Below, piece after piece: positions 1 through 11,829 of a stretch of DNA of 64,000 nt. The notes beneath the pieces were generated by a model. The model did no database searches. It saw only the letters and a list, made by a program, of their open reading frames with translations, and had not been told where the DNA came from. Source of the stretch: Haliclystus octoradiatus (lineage: Eukaryota > Cnidaria > Staurozoa > Stauromedusae > Haliclystidae); the NCBI GenBank assembly GCA_916610825.1, contig OU744451.1, positions 13,999,905 through 14,063,904 of the forward strand, written 5' to 3'. Numbering within the stretch: the first letter of the stretch is position 1; each line of letters starts with the position of its first letter. A program made the position numbers and the translations under genes.

Positions 1-2305
1 AAGCTACTTTTCAAAAGTAACTAGCTACAATTACAGTTAATTTGGCAAACAAGTAACTAGCTACTTTTAGAAGTTACTTTTTCGAAAAAGTAACTTTTGA
101 AAATTTACAAGTTACTTTTAAAGACCATAAAATGACCAGCAGCCTTTGCATATATTTGTCTTTGAAATCTGGACTCACATTTCAATCACTCGTTTTTATG
201 ATACACGGCCCGCCTTTGTGTCTCCTTTACACACACACGAGATTTTGTAAAAACATTTCGTAAAACGAACATGGGAGCATCCCTGCTAAGTTATTTCTCA
301 ACGGACTGGTTTGGAAAGTTACAAGAGCAATAGAGGTGGACGTCGTAAGAGCTTTCGACGCTTGAAGAAATGTGTACCACGAATTTACTTGCTACTAGCG
401 TCATACGAATTGAGGACGGAAAACAGAGTTGAAAACTACAACTGAACTGTGCAACAACTGAACTCGACTGATTTCTTGTTGGTGTTTACTTGATACAAGA
501 ATATTGGGGATTGAAAGAGCGGGAAGAGATTTTTTAGCATTTAGATTCGAGATTTATCGCCGAAACAAAATGAATTTATAATTTACCAGGTGAATTCGTT
601 TTTTAATACGGATACTTTGATCAGTGACTCCAAATTATGTTTGTAAACACGTAGGCTTTGTCTAAAAATAGTTAGTTACATACCTATGTATGTTTTATAT
701 TACATTGTTTTTCTGTAGTATTTAGGCTATGCACGTAAATTATAAAATTTAGTATCATATGAATTTAATTGGTGTTGATTTGAAAGTACATTTTATCCAA
801 GTTGTTTTGATTTGCGTCAAACTTCTCAGACAGATAATCGGACTGTGACTCCCATCCGCTATTTATTTGTGAGCCTTATACATTTGTTGGTTATCTATAG
901 CCATAGACTTGCGTTTCGGCAAATTAGAATTGAGATTTATCCAAAACTGAAATTGATAAACCAGACTATTTTCTCAAGCTTTCTGTCGTGTCTTTTCGTA
1001 GCAACAGCCACGAGGACAATCCTCTGACGTGGGCGCTGACGTCACTTTCCAGAGGATTAGCCTCGTTTCTTGTAATCAAAACAGCAAAACAAAGCAAAGA
1101 CTGCCGGTCATTCGAAACTCTTTAATTAAAAGTAACTAGTTACAATTACTACCCAATTATAGGGAGACCGGGTTTCATTTGAATTTGAATGAAAAAACAA
1201 TCTCTTGGTATGTAAAAGCCAAACGTAGGCCTACCTATTGCCAAAATTTTAGATAATTTGAGCAAGTAATAAGAAAATAATTTTTGTTTAAAACTTTGTC
1301 CAGTTTTTGTGTATTATTTGTTCTCAAAGAAAAAGTTGACGAAGAAAATCCACACTATCAACATATTTTATGTGGTACCATTTTGAAGCCAATGACGTTT
1401 GTGCCTCATCTCATTCTGATGTTTCATCCACGTGCGCTTTGAAAATTCTACTTCAGAAATGATTTCCTTCGATGTTTATATAAATATGACACATATGTTA
1501 ATTACGGTCAGAGCGTCAAGGCATATAGCAAAGTTGTAAAATATCAAGCTGTGAAACAATGGTAATCCAAAATTAAATTAGTGCTGCGCTTCTTTCCATT
1601 CAAATTTGACACACTCCAGCTGTGATATTGTGTAAACATTTCAGAGCATGCGTGATCCGTCATCTCAAAATATATGGAAATGAATTAAATAATATATCTA
1701 GTTTACCTGGAATAAAAAATTGTAGATGAAAAATACGAAATGCATTTAATTAGCCTACAGATATATTTCAATATATCTATGTCGAAGAGCTTGGATTACT
1801 CTTGTTTATTTAGGAGCACGTTTTGTTTTCATTTACAATTTGTTAATTTTGAGCTAAAAATAAATGATTACAAGTAAAATACCAGAAATCATCCGAAGTG
1901 TACCCGGTCTCCCCTAACATAAATATATATAACAATAAAATAGCAAAAGTAGCAAAGAAATATTGAATATTGACACAGCAACGCATAGGTATTGAATTAC
2001 ACAGAGCAATTACTGTAGCAAGCTTTCTATGAAGTGTTATGGTTTCGCTTCGTGTATTGTCCGACTAGACAAAAGTGTTGTGCGTCAATATTTTGTGGAA
2101 AATAACAGGGAAATTAAAAAGTGACGTGAAAAGTAACGGATAATACATTACTAATTTTCTAATCAAAATTGAACTAGTTACAATTAGAAGCTACTTCCCC
2201 AAACAAAAGTAACTAGTAACTAGTAGTTATGTAAGTAGAAATTACGTAAAAGTAACCATCACAAGTAACACTCATTACTTTTGTAATCGTTACTCCTATC
2301 CATGG
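1..2305. mobile_element. hAT-like non-autonomous element, left end outside window
   Basis: Both ends of this stretch (1-150 and about 2110-2305) are dense in short direct and inverted copies of AGTAAC/GTTACT words, often as AGTAACTAGTTAC. That is the same kind of subterminal array as in the complete hAT element at 45538-46418. No transposase frame is visible, so it looks non-autonomous. The left terminus lies before base 1, so no target-site duplication can be checked. A second inverted-repeat element is nested at 1161-1914. The class is inferred from the repeat style. Confidence 0.5.
1161..1914. mobile_element. Nested MITE with GGGAGACCGGGT terminal inverted repeats
   Basis: The stretch begins GGGAGACCGGGT and ends ACCCGGTCTCCCC, and TA lies next to both ends, which would fit a TA target site. 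It is about 750 bp, AT-rich, and has no coding frame. It interrupts the AGTAAC-rich element around it. A possible relative starts near 39164 (GGGGAGACTTGGACC). The superfamily was not determined. Confidence 0.55.
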
Positions 2306-3365
2306 ACATGACCGTTGCCTACATAACAATATTATCAGTTGGAATAAGAGACAAAGATGAGGCAAAAAAACTTTTCCCTGTTCTCAATTTTATCAATTAT
2401 AATTATTCTAGACTCACTTTGTGACTTTAACTGATAGTTTCAGCTATCAGTTTGAGTTCATTGAATGGAAAGCAATTAAGGGCACTAAGCAGGGTGGGTG
2501 AGCTTCACGTTTTGAAATATGAGCCTACAATCACGTTTCACAGGCTTTCGAATTCGATCTATCATTTCACCATGATTTCACAATTCACTAGATCTCGAAA
2601 AACTATGGAACGGTATTTGGTATTTTGGAAGATGAAGTTTCACAAACATTTAAACTGCAAAGTCTCCAGTAAATATTGATTTTTGAGGCTCAAAGTTCAT
2701 TAGCCTACTCGTTAGTCGTTTCGCAAATCAATTATATTACTGACTTCACGTAATCTCGATACTTGAAATATCATTTGTCCATTTCACTTCTCACAAACAT
2801 TACTATACTATTACTATACTATACTTGTTTAGTACATTTTCAACACTTTTTAAAATTCATAGTGTTCTGTATAGGTGTTTTAACTGAATTTTTGAAGGGA
2901 AAATAGTCGCGCCATGTACGGATAGTAAATTGTTCTCTATCTAAAGAAGCAGTCGCACAACATCTGGGATATAGGCTACACTTTAACTTTAACTTAACCT
3001 TGAAATTATATGTATAATCCCACATAGACCTAGCTGAAAAACCATCTGTTTTGTGACTGAGAAATTATAATTAGAATAATAATTCTGGAAGTTCACAGAG
3101 CCAAGGACTGTTAATGTGTGCAATGCCATGTTCACATTTAATATTATTTTTTGATCGATTTCGATTGTATTTTCCAGATATGTCATGTTCTTAATATCAT
3201 GATATTGGATGGAGAACTCTTATTTTATGTCACTGTTAGATCAAAAGGAGATTCCAATACCATACAAATAAATCACAGGTAATGAAAATTCAATGCCATT
3301 TTAACATTCATTTTAACATAACTGATGACATTCTTTGTCAAAATAAATTCCACATAGACCAAGTA
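2306..3365. other. Intergenic, nothing recognised
   Basis: This is AT-rich spacer between the hAT-like element and the end of the coiled-coil gene. It holds a short TACTAT microsatellite near 2801-2825. The small open frames here show no recognisable protein features. Confidence 0.5.
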
Positions 3366-3371
3366 TTTATT
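3366..3371 (-). terminator. Candidate poly(A) signal AATAAA of the coiled-coil gene
   Basis: AATAAA on the minus strand, about 130 nt past the stop codon at 3501-3503. It is the nearest canonical signal downstream of that gene. Confidence 0.5.
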
Positions 3372-3500
3372 TTGCAGATGGAGTATTCACACCAGAAAAC
3401 TGCTCAATTTGTAATGTGTTGTGAGATATATTATTTACAAATTCAATAAGTCAATTGTTTTATATACAAATTTCCATTTTTATAAAAGTTATGTAATTAT

Positions 3501-6500
3501 TTAAAATAATTTAGGCAATCTTTTTAATAGGGGTAGCCCATTCTCTCCAGTACAAGCAGAACTAGATAAAGGTGGTAAATTGCCTAATAAGCTTTTACTC
3601 ACAATTGGTTTAATTCTACTATTGTTTAATTTAGAGTTGTTTGTATTGCCATGCACAATCTTTGATTTATCAACAATGTTTGTTTCGCCAAGCGGCTGAG
3701 TTATAGCTGAACTTTTACAGGTCACAATTTCATCTGATTTCTTCATTCTGTCGGCAACTGTCAGCCATGAAAAAGTATCATTTGAATCAGTTGTGTTGTT
3801 GTTCTTGTTCTTGTTAACCTTCGTTTTTGGTGTTTCTAGTTCATCATCATCTATGCCATCAAATAACCTATCAATATCATCCATTCCTTCACTTGATGTT
3901 TTACGTTTGTATTTCTTTTCTTTCTTTTTGATATTTTTTGGTTTCTTAATCAATGATGGTATATTAGATAATGATGTCAAGCTACTGGTTGATGGCTGAT
4001 TTTGTTTCATAGAATATTTTGTGTCTGTTTTCTCAGCAAAGTATACTCCACTTTCTTCAATTGTTGTATTTTTGTTTGATTTGTGTACGCTAGTTGGGAT
4101 ATTACTTTCACAATCTGAAACGTCTTCAAAATCATCCTCTGAATAAACACTGTCTATATTAGCATTGACTTCTGTTGTATTCATTGCATTATCATCCAAT
4201 ATTGTTTTGTTATAACTATCGTCTGGGATCATTTCTAAAACATCATCTATATCAGCAAATGGGTCACTGTCACTATCTTCCTCTGCTATGTCTATTTTTG
4301 ATGATGCTGTTTCTATATTCAGAGATTTATTTGAGGCAATCGGTGAGAGTGTTGACTTTTGGATATCTGTTTTGAGAAAGACATTGATGAATTATAAGTC
4401 ACATAAGAATATATATATATGTATTGTGCTGCCAATGCTAAAATATTTGCTAAGTTTATAGAAACCTTTTGAAATTTTCATGAACTTACAAGCTAAAATG
4501 AACTGTTCATGAACACCTTACAAATACTTCATGGATTGTCCATGAACGTGTTTGTAGAACAATCTAAGCTGTAATAGCCTATTTTATTCAAGTCCTATCC
4601 TATCAGGTTTCATCATATTCCTATTTCAATTCAATCAAACTATTTTACTTGAATTGCTTGCAATATTCATTAGATAAGGTTTCATGTACTGACCTTGTTC
4701 AACTGATAGTAGTCCGGTTTGCAATGTTGGCATTAATGAACTTTCAGCAACTGATTCATAATTGGTAGTCGTCTGTTCTTTGTCCAGTTTCTTATTTACA
4801 ATATGTTCTTCAGGATCTACTTTGGTTTGTATGACATCATCAAGGGTGAAGTCTAAATCACTATTAGCCTTTTTAAGATGGTGAGATCTTATTGGTGTTG
4901 CTACTGCCTTACTGCTGATCATCTTACTTTCAAGCGGTAATGTTTTGACTGATGTTTCTGTGTTTGAGCTCTCGATAATGTCTACAATTCTATGTATATC
5001 TTTATTTTCATCTGTTTCACTGATAAGTACATTGTCTTGTGGTAATGCTATGTTTCTATCATTATTTGTGTTAGTTGGTGTAATATCTTCCCAGTAGTTC
5101 CATTCATCACAGTTCATATCACTTATACTTTCATCGTCACTGTCACTTTCTTCATTATGATGTTCTATTTCTTTATCAGAATCATTATTTGCCTCAGTTT
5201 GAATGTTTAAAGATATATCAGTATCAAGTACTTTGCTGATTTGAACTGTGTTAGATGTTTGAATTTCATCAACATCTACTTCAAAGTCATCATCTTCATA
5301 ATCTTCACTTTTAACAACTTTTTCAATATTATCATTATTATCTGCTAATATGGCTTTGCTTGCTACTGTAGTTTTATTTACCTCATCTTGATATTGAATG
5401 TTGTTGTCGGCATTGGTATTTGCTAAAGCTAGTTCTTTTTGTATTGCTGCATCAGCCTCTGATTCTGTACATGACCCCTGTCTAAGTTCTTCCATTTGTT
5501 GGGCTTGTAACACTGGGTCAAGTTTTGGTTTTGGAATATCACTTATTTTGGGTTGTTTATCAACAATTTTGCATGTGTTAATTGTTGGGTGATGGGTTTC
5601 TTTTTCTTCGTCTTCTTCTTCAATAAGATTATTTTGATCCAAAGTATTCATTATGCTGTTACACAAACTTTTATTAATCTCCAGACGATTTGGAATGGTG
5701 AATATTTGGTTATTTTGCTCTATGATCGAGATGTTGCGCTTTGGTTTAAAAATTCTAGAACAAAATAAAATGGATAGAAATCAAAATATGACAATACAAT
5801 TGTATCCTCTAATATTACTATGTGTGTTTATATCTAGCTATTAGTAGCAAGTTAAGTTTGTAGTGTGGCCATGAAGCATGTAAATAATTTGCTAGAGGGC
5901 ATCATTGGGAATAATAGGAATCAGTTAAAAAGGTTTTTTAAGGTGCCTATAAATATATGATTATGATATAATTACATTGACTATCTGATGCGTGTTGTAA
6001 CTTACTTTTTATGTTCATATGTTGGTGAAACGTGAATATTATCACAAGCTTGAAGTACAGCTTCAATTCCAGCTGCTTTCTTAATGACATCAGATACTTG
6101 ACGTTTAACCTCATTGACAGTATCCCAAATACGCTGACTATCATCATTGATGGCATCCAATCGAAGCTCACTTGTACCATTATCTGTTTTTATGCGTTTA
6201 ATATCTTTAGTGATTTCTTCAGTGTCACTGTTAATTGATATTATCTCATCGGTGTGTTGATATAGTAATGGGAGATTTTGATGTAGAACTTTGAGGCTCT
6301 CCAGTATCTCACCAATGGTATTTTGCAATGGTGTTAATTGATCTTGATCGACAAAGTTTGTATTATCCGTTTGTTGTTTTAATTCTGTAATGTTTTTATT
6401 TGATTGAGATATGTTTTCTTGTTCTTTTCTCAAAGTTATGAATTCATTTTTAAGTTCTTTGAATAGCTCTTTCATGTTTAAATTTCCCTCTGTTTGTGAT

Positions 6501-9500
6501 TTAGATGTTGAAACCATTTCTTTAATTTGTTGCCTTAGCTTGTTTAATTCTGTTGTAGTAATTTTATCAGCACATTCTTGGGATGAAACATTTTGATTTA
6601 GGTTTGTGATTTGACCATCTAAACTTTTTATTCTATTTTCATTTTGATCTCTTTCATTCAAACTCTCAACTTCAGATTGCTGCTTTGTTACTTCCAAGTC
6701 TTCTCTTAGATCTTTAATATTATTTTCCAAGAGGTTGATTTTTTCAATAAATTTATTTTCAATGATGACGTTTTGTTTGTCCACTTTGTTTAATTGATTA
6801 TTTCTGATTTGGTTATTTTTCTCACAGCTTTCTTTGAACATTTCTAAATCATTTTGTATTATATTAACATGCTCTCCAATGTCTTTGATCTGTTTTTTAT
6901 TATTAGTGTTTTCTCTTGTGTTACTATTTGAGACTATTGTTAAATTATCTAGTTCTTTTATGCATCCTTTGATCTGAGTTGATGTGATTTCATTGCTGGT
7001 GTTATTATCAATTATAACGTTGTGTGCATTTTGTTGCACAACCTTGTAATTTTGTTTCAATTCATTTACATTGTTTGATAAATCAGTCAGATTATTTTCA
7101 AGGTGATTAGGAAAAGAATAATTTTGTTGTTCAATATCTTTAACATGATGTTCAACTTCAGAAACTTTGATTTCTACACCTTTCATTTCTAAGATGATCT
7201 GATCCAATAATTTCTTATTTTCGACAATATCAGATTTTGTTTCAGCGTCATTGCGTGTAGCTATTATTTTGTTAGATAGTTTTTTATCTAAATTATCAAT
7301 TGCTTGTTGTTGTTCTTTTATTGTTTCGTTCATAGCTGTGATGGTGTCCTTCTTGGCATAATTAATTTGATCTTTTTGCTGTGCTTCAATTATTTCCAAG
7401 ATAGTGTCAGTGATGATGTTTTGATCGTTAGCATATTGTCCTTCGCTATTCAAGTTTTGTTCAACCATTTTTTGTTGTGTTTGAACCATTTTTTCGATTT
7501 GTTTTTCAAAATTTGAAAAATGTTCAGATGCTTTGTCTTGATTACTTTTGAGTAATCTAATGTCTTCTTGAAATATTAATGATTTTTTATCAATTTCCAT
7601 TGTTGCTGTGTTGTGATTGTTTATGTTGAAATCAGATGATGGGTTATTATGAGCTCTTAATCTTGTTTCAAATGATTTCTCAACATCAGCTATTGCAATT
7701 TGAATTTGATTTTGTACATCGTCATTATGTCTATTGCTGCTTGATACAATTTGTTTAATTTCATTCATCTCATTTTTGACACCATTTAGATTATCAACAA
7801 GATGGTTGAATTCATTAATACCATTTTTGTAATTTTCCTTTGACGCTGTCATATCTTTTTTCAGTTGTTTGATTTCATCGTCATTCTTTTTGGTATTTAT
7901 TTTGATACTTTTAATTTCTTCGTTGGTTAATTGATGTTCTTTGATAATTTCAATGATTTCCTTTTTCAAATATTCAATATCATCAATCGTACTAGTATTA
8001 TACTTTTGAAGTTTATCAACTTGATCGATTACGTTGTACAACTGGGTTTGATATTGTTGGATTTCGGTTTTGACATGCTGTTCCATTTTGAGAGTTGCTT
8101 CGTTACATTTCTCAGTTGAACTGATAACATTTTTCAGTTTTTGATGATTAAAATTAGAGACTCTATGAACTCTTGTATACAAATGACTGATTTCACCCTT
8201 AAGATAATTAAATCGTTTTTCATAATTTTGTGCGTTCTTTGCTTTTCTGTATCTCTCAATGATCCCTCCAGTTTCTTTTTCAATGTGATTGCATTTTTTT
8301 TCAAGCACATCATGATTAATTGTAATGTTTTGAATTTTCATCAAAAGTTCTCTGACCACATTATCACTATCCCCTTGATTTTTCAATAAATCTTCATATT
8401 TTTTGCCTAGATTTTTTTGTTGAGCAAGAATGATTTTCTTACCATCCATTAGAGTCTTTTCAATGGTTGTGTGTTTCCTTTCAAGTAATGTTTGATCTTT
8501 TTTGATTTCTTCAACTTGGCCTGAAATGTGATTTTGGCTACTAATTGTTTTGTGCAATGTATGAACATCTTTTTGGATTTTGGAATTGGTGCGATGATTT
8601 TCTTCTGCTTTTTTGAGCATGGTTTTATTTTGTTGCATCACTGTCTCGTCAACATTTTTCAATTGTTGAGAGAATTCATCAAACTTATTGTTCAATTTCT
8701 CATCATTTTCCAATTTGATTTCTTCATTGCTTGCATTGAGTGATTTGAATCTAGCAAGAAATTTTTGATTATGTTCTTCAATGATTTTGTTTTTAACAGT
8801 CAGGTCATACTCAATGCGGCGAATTTTTTCATAGCAATTATTGTGTAATCTGTTAATGTTGCACTTATTCAATTCAGTTTCTGATTTCAATATCAGAATA
8901 TCATTATCATTAACTTGATTTAAATGATTGTTGTCTTTTTTCCAATATTCAACTTCATGTTCAATAGTTTTCCCATTGATGGGCATAGTACCATTGTTAT
9001 CACCTAAGAAGGAAGATGTATCATGTTTCAAACACTTTGCTGCTACATAGTTGCACTCAAGATGACATAGTAGAAAAGATATTTGACATAGTAGAAAAGG
9101 ATGCTCTCTATGCAAAGCTATTCCTTATGCTGTAGCAGGTTTTGCTACATAAAACAATGTCTATTCTGGTCTCCTTGTATTACTTGACCTCTATAAAAGG
9201 TGGTCACTTTTCAAAGTGATTCATCAGATTTTATCCATTTAACACGCAGTTGATTGTAGGAAACTGTAAACATATGTTCTTGGAAGTTAATGAAGGGTAA
9301 TTATTCCATTGTAACGATCACTTATATTCAGTTCTTGTCTGCATTTTTTCTTTGATATGTATATAAGGGAATGAATGTGTATATTATTGCATAAGCTGGC
9401 CTATTTTGCAGGGATTGAAAATACTGTAAAGTAAAAAAGTAATGTAGACGGTGTCGCCCTACCGAAGGCACCCATACCACTCCTCTATCTCCAGATGAGT

Positions 9501-11148
9501 GACTCTTTTCGTTGAGAGCAATGATTTTAAACGCTCTTTGTTGATCTCAGTCGCGACACTGCAGATCAATTTCAACAGATTTCATCTCAGATAGGTCTCG
9601 ATTGTCAATGCGCAACGATGCGCCGCAGCTACTCACAATGCAATTCCCTCTGGACCATTCCATCCTCCATCCTCAGATGGTACTCATTTGATGTTTCACA
9701 TAAAGTCAAGACTGAGTTGACCTTCGGGGAATTTGAACCACAGTCGATCAGATATGATCCGATCTGAAATTCGGTTGCTCTGCCATCTGAGCTAATCCGC
9801 CCTTTTAATAAAATTTTCCCCCCGAAAATACTATGCTCACTTGTAAAATATTCCCTGGTATTTAAATTCAATTCGGAAGGATCATAATTTCATGATAACT
9901 CTAGAACTGCTACTGTATCAGTCTATAATATTTATGACCGGTAATATTTTAATGTAATATTTCTTTGATTATGAATCCTGGTATGAGTTACTTTGTAAAC
10001 ACTAATTACTTTAAATAGGTGTCAACTAAGTATATAAAGTGAAGATATTCGGTAAATCCCTTGACTATTATTGTGAGAGACAAATGCACTGTGTAATCAC
10101 ATTTCTATAAATAATAATGTTTGATCAGATCCACTGATCTCAAAATAAAGACTGGATAGAGCTTCTATTGTTCCAAAATTGATGCCGGCGTTTGAGGCTT
10201 TATTTTGAGATCAGTGATCAGATCTAAATGAGCAACCCGTGACTTCTACTTTAAATTATGATCTCAATACCTTTTGTTTCGGTACTTTTAGGCTGGGAAT
10301 AAAAAGCGCGGGAAGATGTGAACCACGTTCAACTGTCATTTGAACCCACGTGATCGTTTGCAAAAGCATCAACATCAATATTGCAATAACAAGAAACAAG
10401 AAATGGATTAACTCTAGCGTTGTTGATAAAAGATATTATGGTTTACAGAGAAGATGGAAATACGAAAATAATGCGTACACTGCAACTGTGGACAATACTT
10501 TTCATCAAGGTATATTTTATTATTCATGTAATTTACTTTGCTGGCTTGAAAAATATTATATTTCGTCATTAATGAATATTTTGAATTGTGGAATTTTGCA
10601 AAACAAATTTACATAACGTGCTTGGCTTATTGTTGCATCAAATGCCATCAATCACACCATGATCACACTATACTGGAGATTGTTTCATTTAGTCATGTTT
10701 GACTTATAAAAACATGAATGAATACGTATTTGCTTTGCTCTATATAGATTGGAATAGCAATTTGGCAACAGTATATATCAAAAGTATTTTATCAAATCGA
10801 TTAATTGAAATTAAAACAAATCCTAAATGCTAGTAACGCATGTTAATTTAGAGTCACTTCACTTGAATAAGTTTTAACACCGAAGCATAGTCAAATATTT
10901 CGAGGCAGTGTTAAATATACATGAGTGTTTTCGTAATCCAGATAATAATTATATTTATCACACAGTCTACTGTACTTACAATAAGTATATGTATCCCATT
11001 CTCTACGTTTCTTCTCTCCTTCTCCTTTTCTAATTGATTCCCATCGGATGAAATCGTATTCATCCGATTCTCCGGTTATAAATGTCTCCAAATATCTGTC
11101 GTCTTCCATTCGACGCGGATTTGGAAGGCGATATATCGACGAAGTCAT
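3501..11148 (-). CDS. Long coiled-coil protein, four exons, about 1664 aa, unrecognised
   Basis: The proposed model joins exons 11148-10980, 9003-6006, 5655-4694 and 4366-3501. Donors and acceptors are GT/AG and every junction keeps the frame (phases 1, 2, 1). Exon 2 starts after CTTCCTTCTTAG and ends at GTAAGTT. The exon 2 reading frame otherwise meets a stop within the donor. Residues from about 60 to 1055 are almost entirely heptad-like, rich in K, E, Q, N and I, with few prolines, as in an extended coiled coil. Exons 3 and 4 encode a low-complexity acidic tail with clusters such as EEEDEEKE and EDYEDDDFEVDVDE, ending in a basic-hydrophobic LPLLKRLPKLF. No enzyme motif or transmembrane segment was seen. 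A cytoskeletal, centrosomal or Golgi scaffold is possible, but the family is not recognised. The exon 1 link is the weakest; an in-frame ATG at 8986 is an alternative start. Confidence 0.6.
4477..4562. repeat. GTTCATGAAC-family repeat, degraded copy
   Basis: Several near-palindromic ATGAAC/GTTCAT words in intron 3 of the coiled-coil gene. This is the same repeat family found many times in the DDX1 introns, and the only copy seen outside DDX1. Confidence 0.45.
6006..9003 (-). CDS. Coiled-coil gene, giant exon 2 (2998 nt)
   Basis: This is one uninterrupted open frame of nearly 3 kb in a 33% GC background, which cannot be chance. The amphipathic heptad pattern is continuous and broken only by short polar stretches. 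The acceptor is TTCTTAG at 9004-9010 and the donor GTAAGTT at 6005. The intron on the 5' side carries a SINE. The antisense frames here are shadows. Confidence 0.8.
9430..9805 (-). mobile_element. tRNA-derived SINE
   Basis: The minus strand begins GGGCGGATTAGCTCAGATGG, a tRNA-like head with an A box (TAGCTCAGATGG). About 60 nt later comes a B box (GGTTCAAATTCC). The 3' acceptor strand expected of a real tRNA is missing and an unrelated body of about 280 nt follows. These are the marks of a polymerase III SINE and not of a functional tRNA. The 3' boundary is approximate. Confidence 0.6.
10122..10226. repeat. Small foldback palindrome
   Basis: Arms of about 28 bp at 10122-10150 and 10198-10226 are near-perfect reverse complements, sharing CACTGATCTCAAAATAAAG, around a 47 bp loop. 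It is likely a MITE remnant. Confidence 0.7.
10980..11148 (-). CDS. Coiled-coil gene, candidate first coding exon
   Basis: An ATG at 11148 opens a 56-codon frame, strongly charged and rich in R, E, D and Y. It ends at a good donor (GTAAGTAC) in phase 1, which is the phase needed to enter the giant exon at 9003. A TATA-like box lies 107-117 nt upstream. The frame match alone has a one-in-three chance of being accidental, so the link is an inference. Confidence 0.5.
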
Positions 11149-11254
11149 TCTCGATCGATAAATTGATCAAATTATCTCTTCATCAACAGATTGATAATTC
11201 ACGGCTTATCAGCGTCAGAATTAATCGTAAAATGATCTTGCGAGATTGTGCACT

Positions 11255-11265
11255 CTTATTTATAG
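11255..11265 (-). promoter_or_regulatory. TATA-like box upstream of the coiled-coil gene
   Basis: The minus strand reads CTATAAATAAG here. Transcription would be expected to start around 11230, giving a 5' leader of about 80 nt before the ATG at 11148. Confidence 0.45.
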
Positions 11266-11269
11266 TAAA

Positions 11270-11829
11270 TCAATCATGACGTTGTAATTAATTGGTTTTT
11301 ACCAAATTTAGAGCATCTTTTTCTCTGAATCCGATTAATATGACGTCACGATTCATTGTGTCATGGAAACGTTGTAAAATTGCTACAATCAATAATGGCG
11401 GATTTTAACATTTTAAATTTATCCCAAAATTACCAAAAAGTTACATAGTATTTGTTACACTTTTCTGGATTAACGAGTTATTAAATTTGTAAGATTTATT
11501 GCTAACTTTTTCTATCTTTAAATTTACAATGCTGCAGAATGTATAAGAAATTTAAATTCATGTATTGTCTCGCCACATATATATATTCTTTGCTATAGAT
11601 TTTAAATGTCAAGCTTACAATTAAGCTATACCGCCCATACCCTGTCGGGCTTATCGGCCTTTTCTTTTAGCTCTTCTTGATTCAATTTCAAACATAAAAA
11701 AACACTATTGAATTTTCATCAGGTCGGTGTACTAATAGTTTGCTATAAAGATCTTCACAAAATTACACTATGAATTTATAAACCAGTGAATATCCTGTGA
11801 AATTCAAATAGATTCCACAGTTTTTTAAC
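11270..11829. other. Intergenic, nothing recognised
   Basis: AT-rich spacer between the proposed promoter of the coiled-coil gene and the tail of a non-LTR retrotransposon. No gene or repeat structure was seen. Confidence 0.5.

Larger units (their letters stand above)
9004..10979 (-). other. Intron 1 of the coiled-coil gene (proposed)
   Basis: This 2 kb AT-rich stretch contains a tRNA-derived SINE (about 9430-9805) and a hairpin-forming palindrome (10122-10226). A plus-strand open frame at 10350-10616 has no recognisable features. The intron status depends on exon 1 being joined correctly. Confidence 0.45.

Noticed and set aside
7304-8743. Several plus-strand open frames rich in Phe, Leu and Ile
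   Set aside because: They are antisense shadows of the coiled-coil exon; Lys- and Asn-rich codons read backwards give Phe/Leu.
9715-9805. Possible tRNA gene on the minus strand
   Set aside because: The D arm and T-loop-like boxes are present, but the 3' acceptor strand is missing and the anticodon stem pairs poorly. It is better explained as a SINE head.
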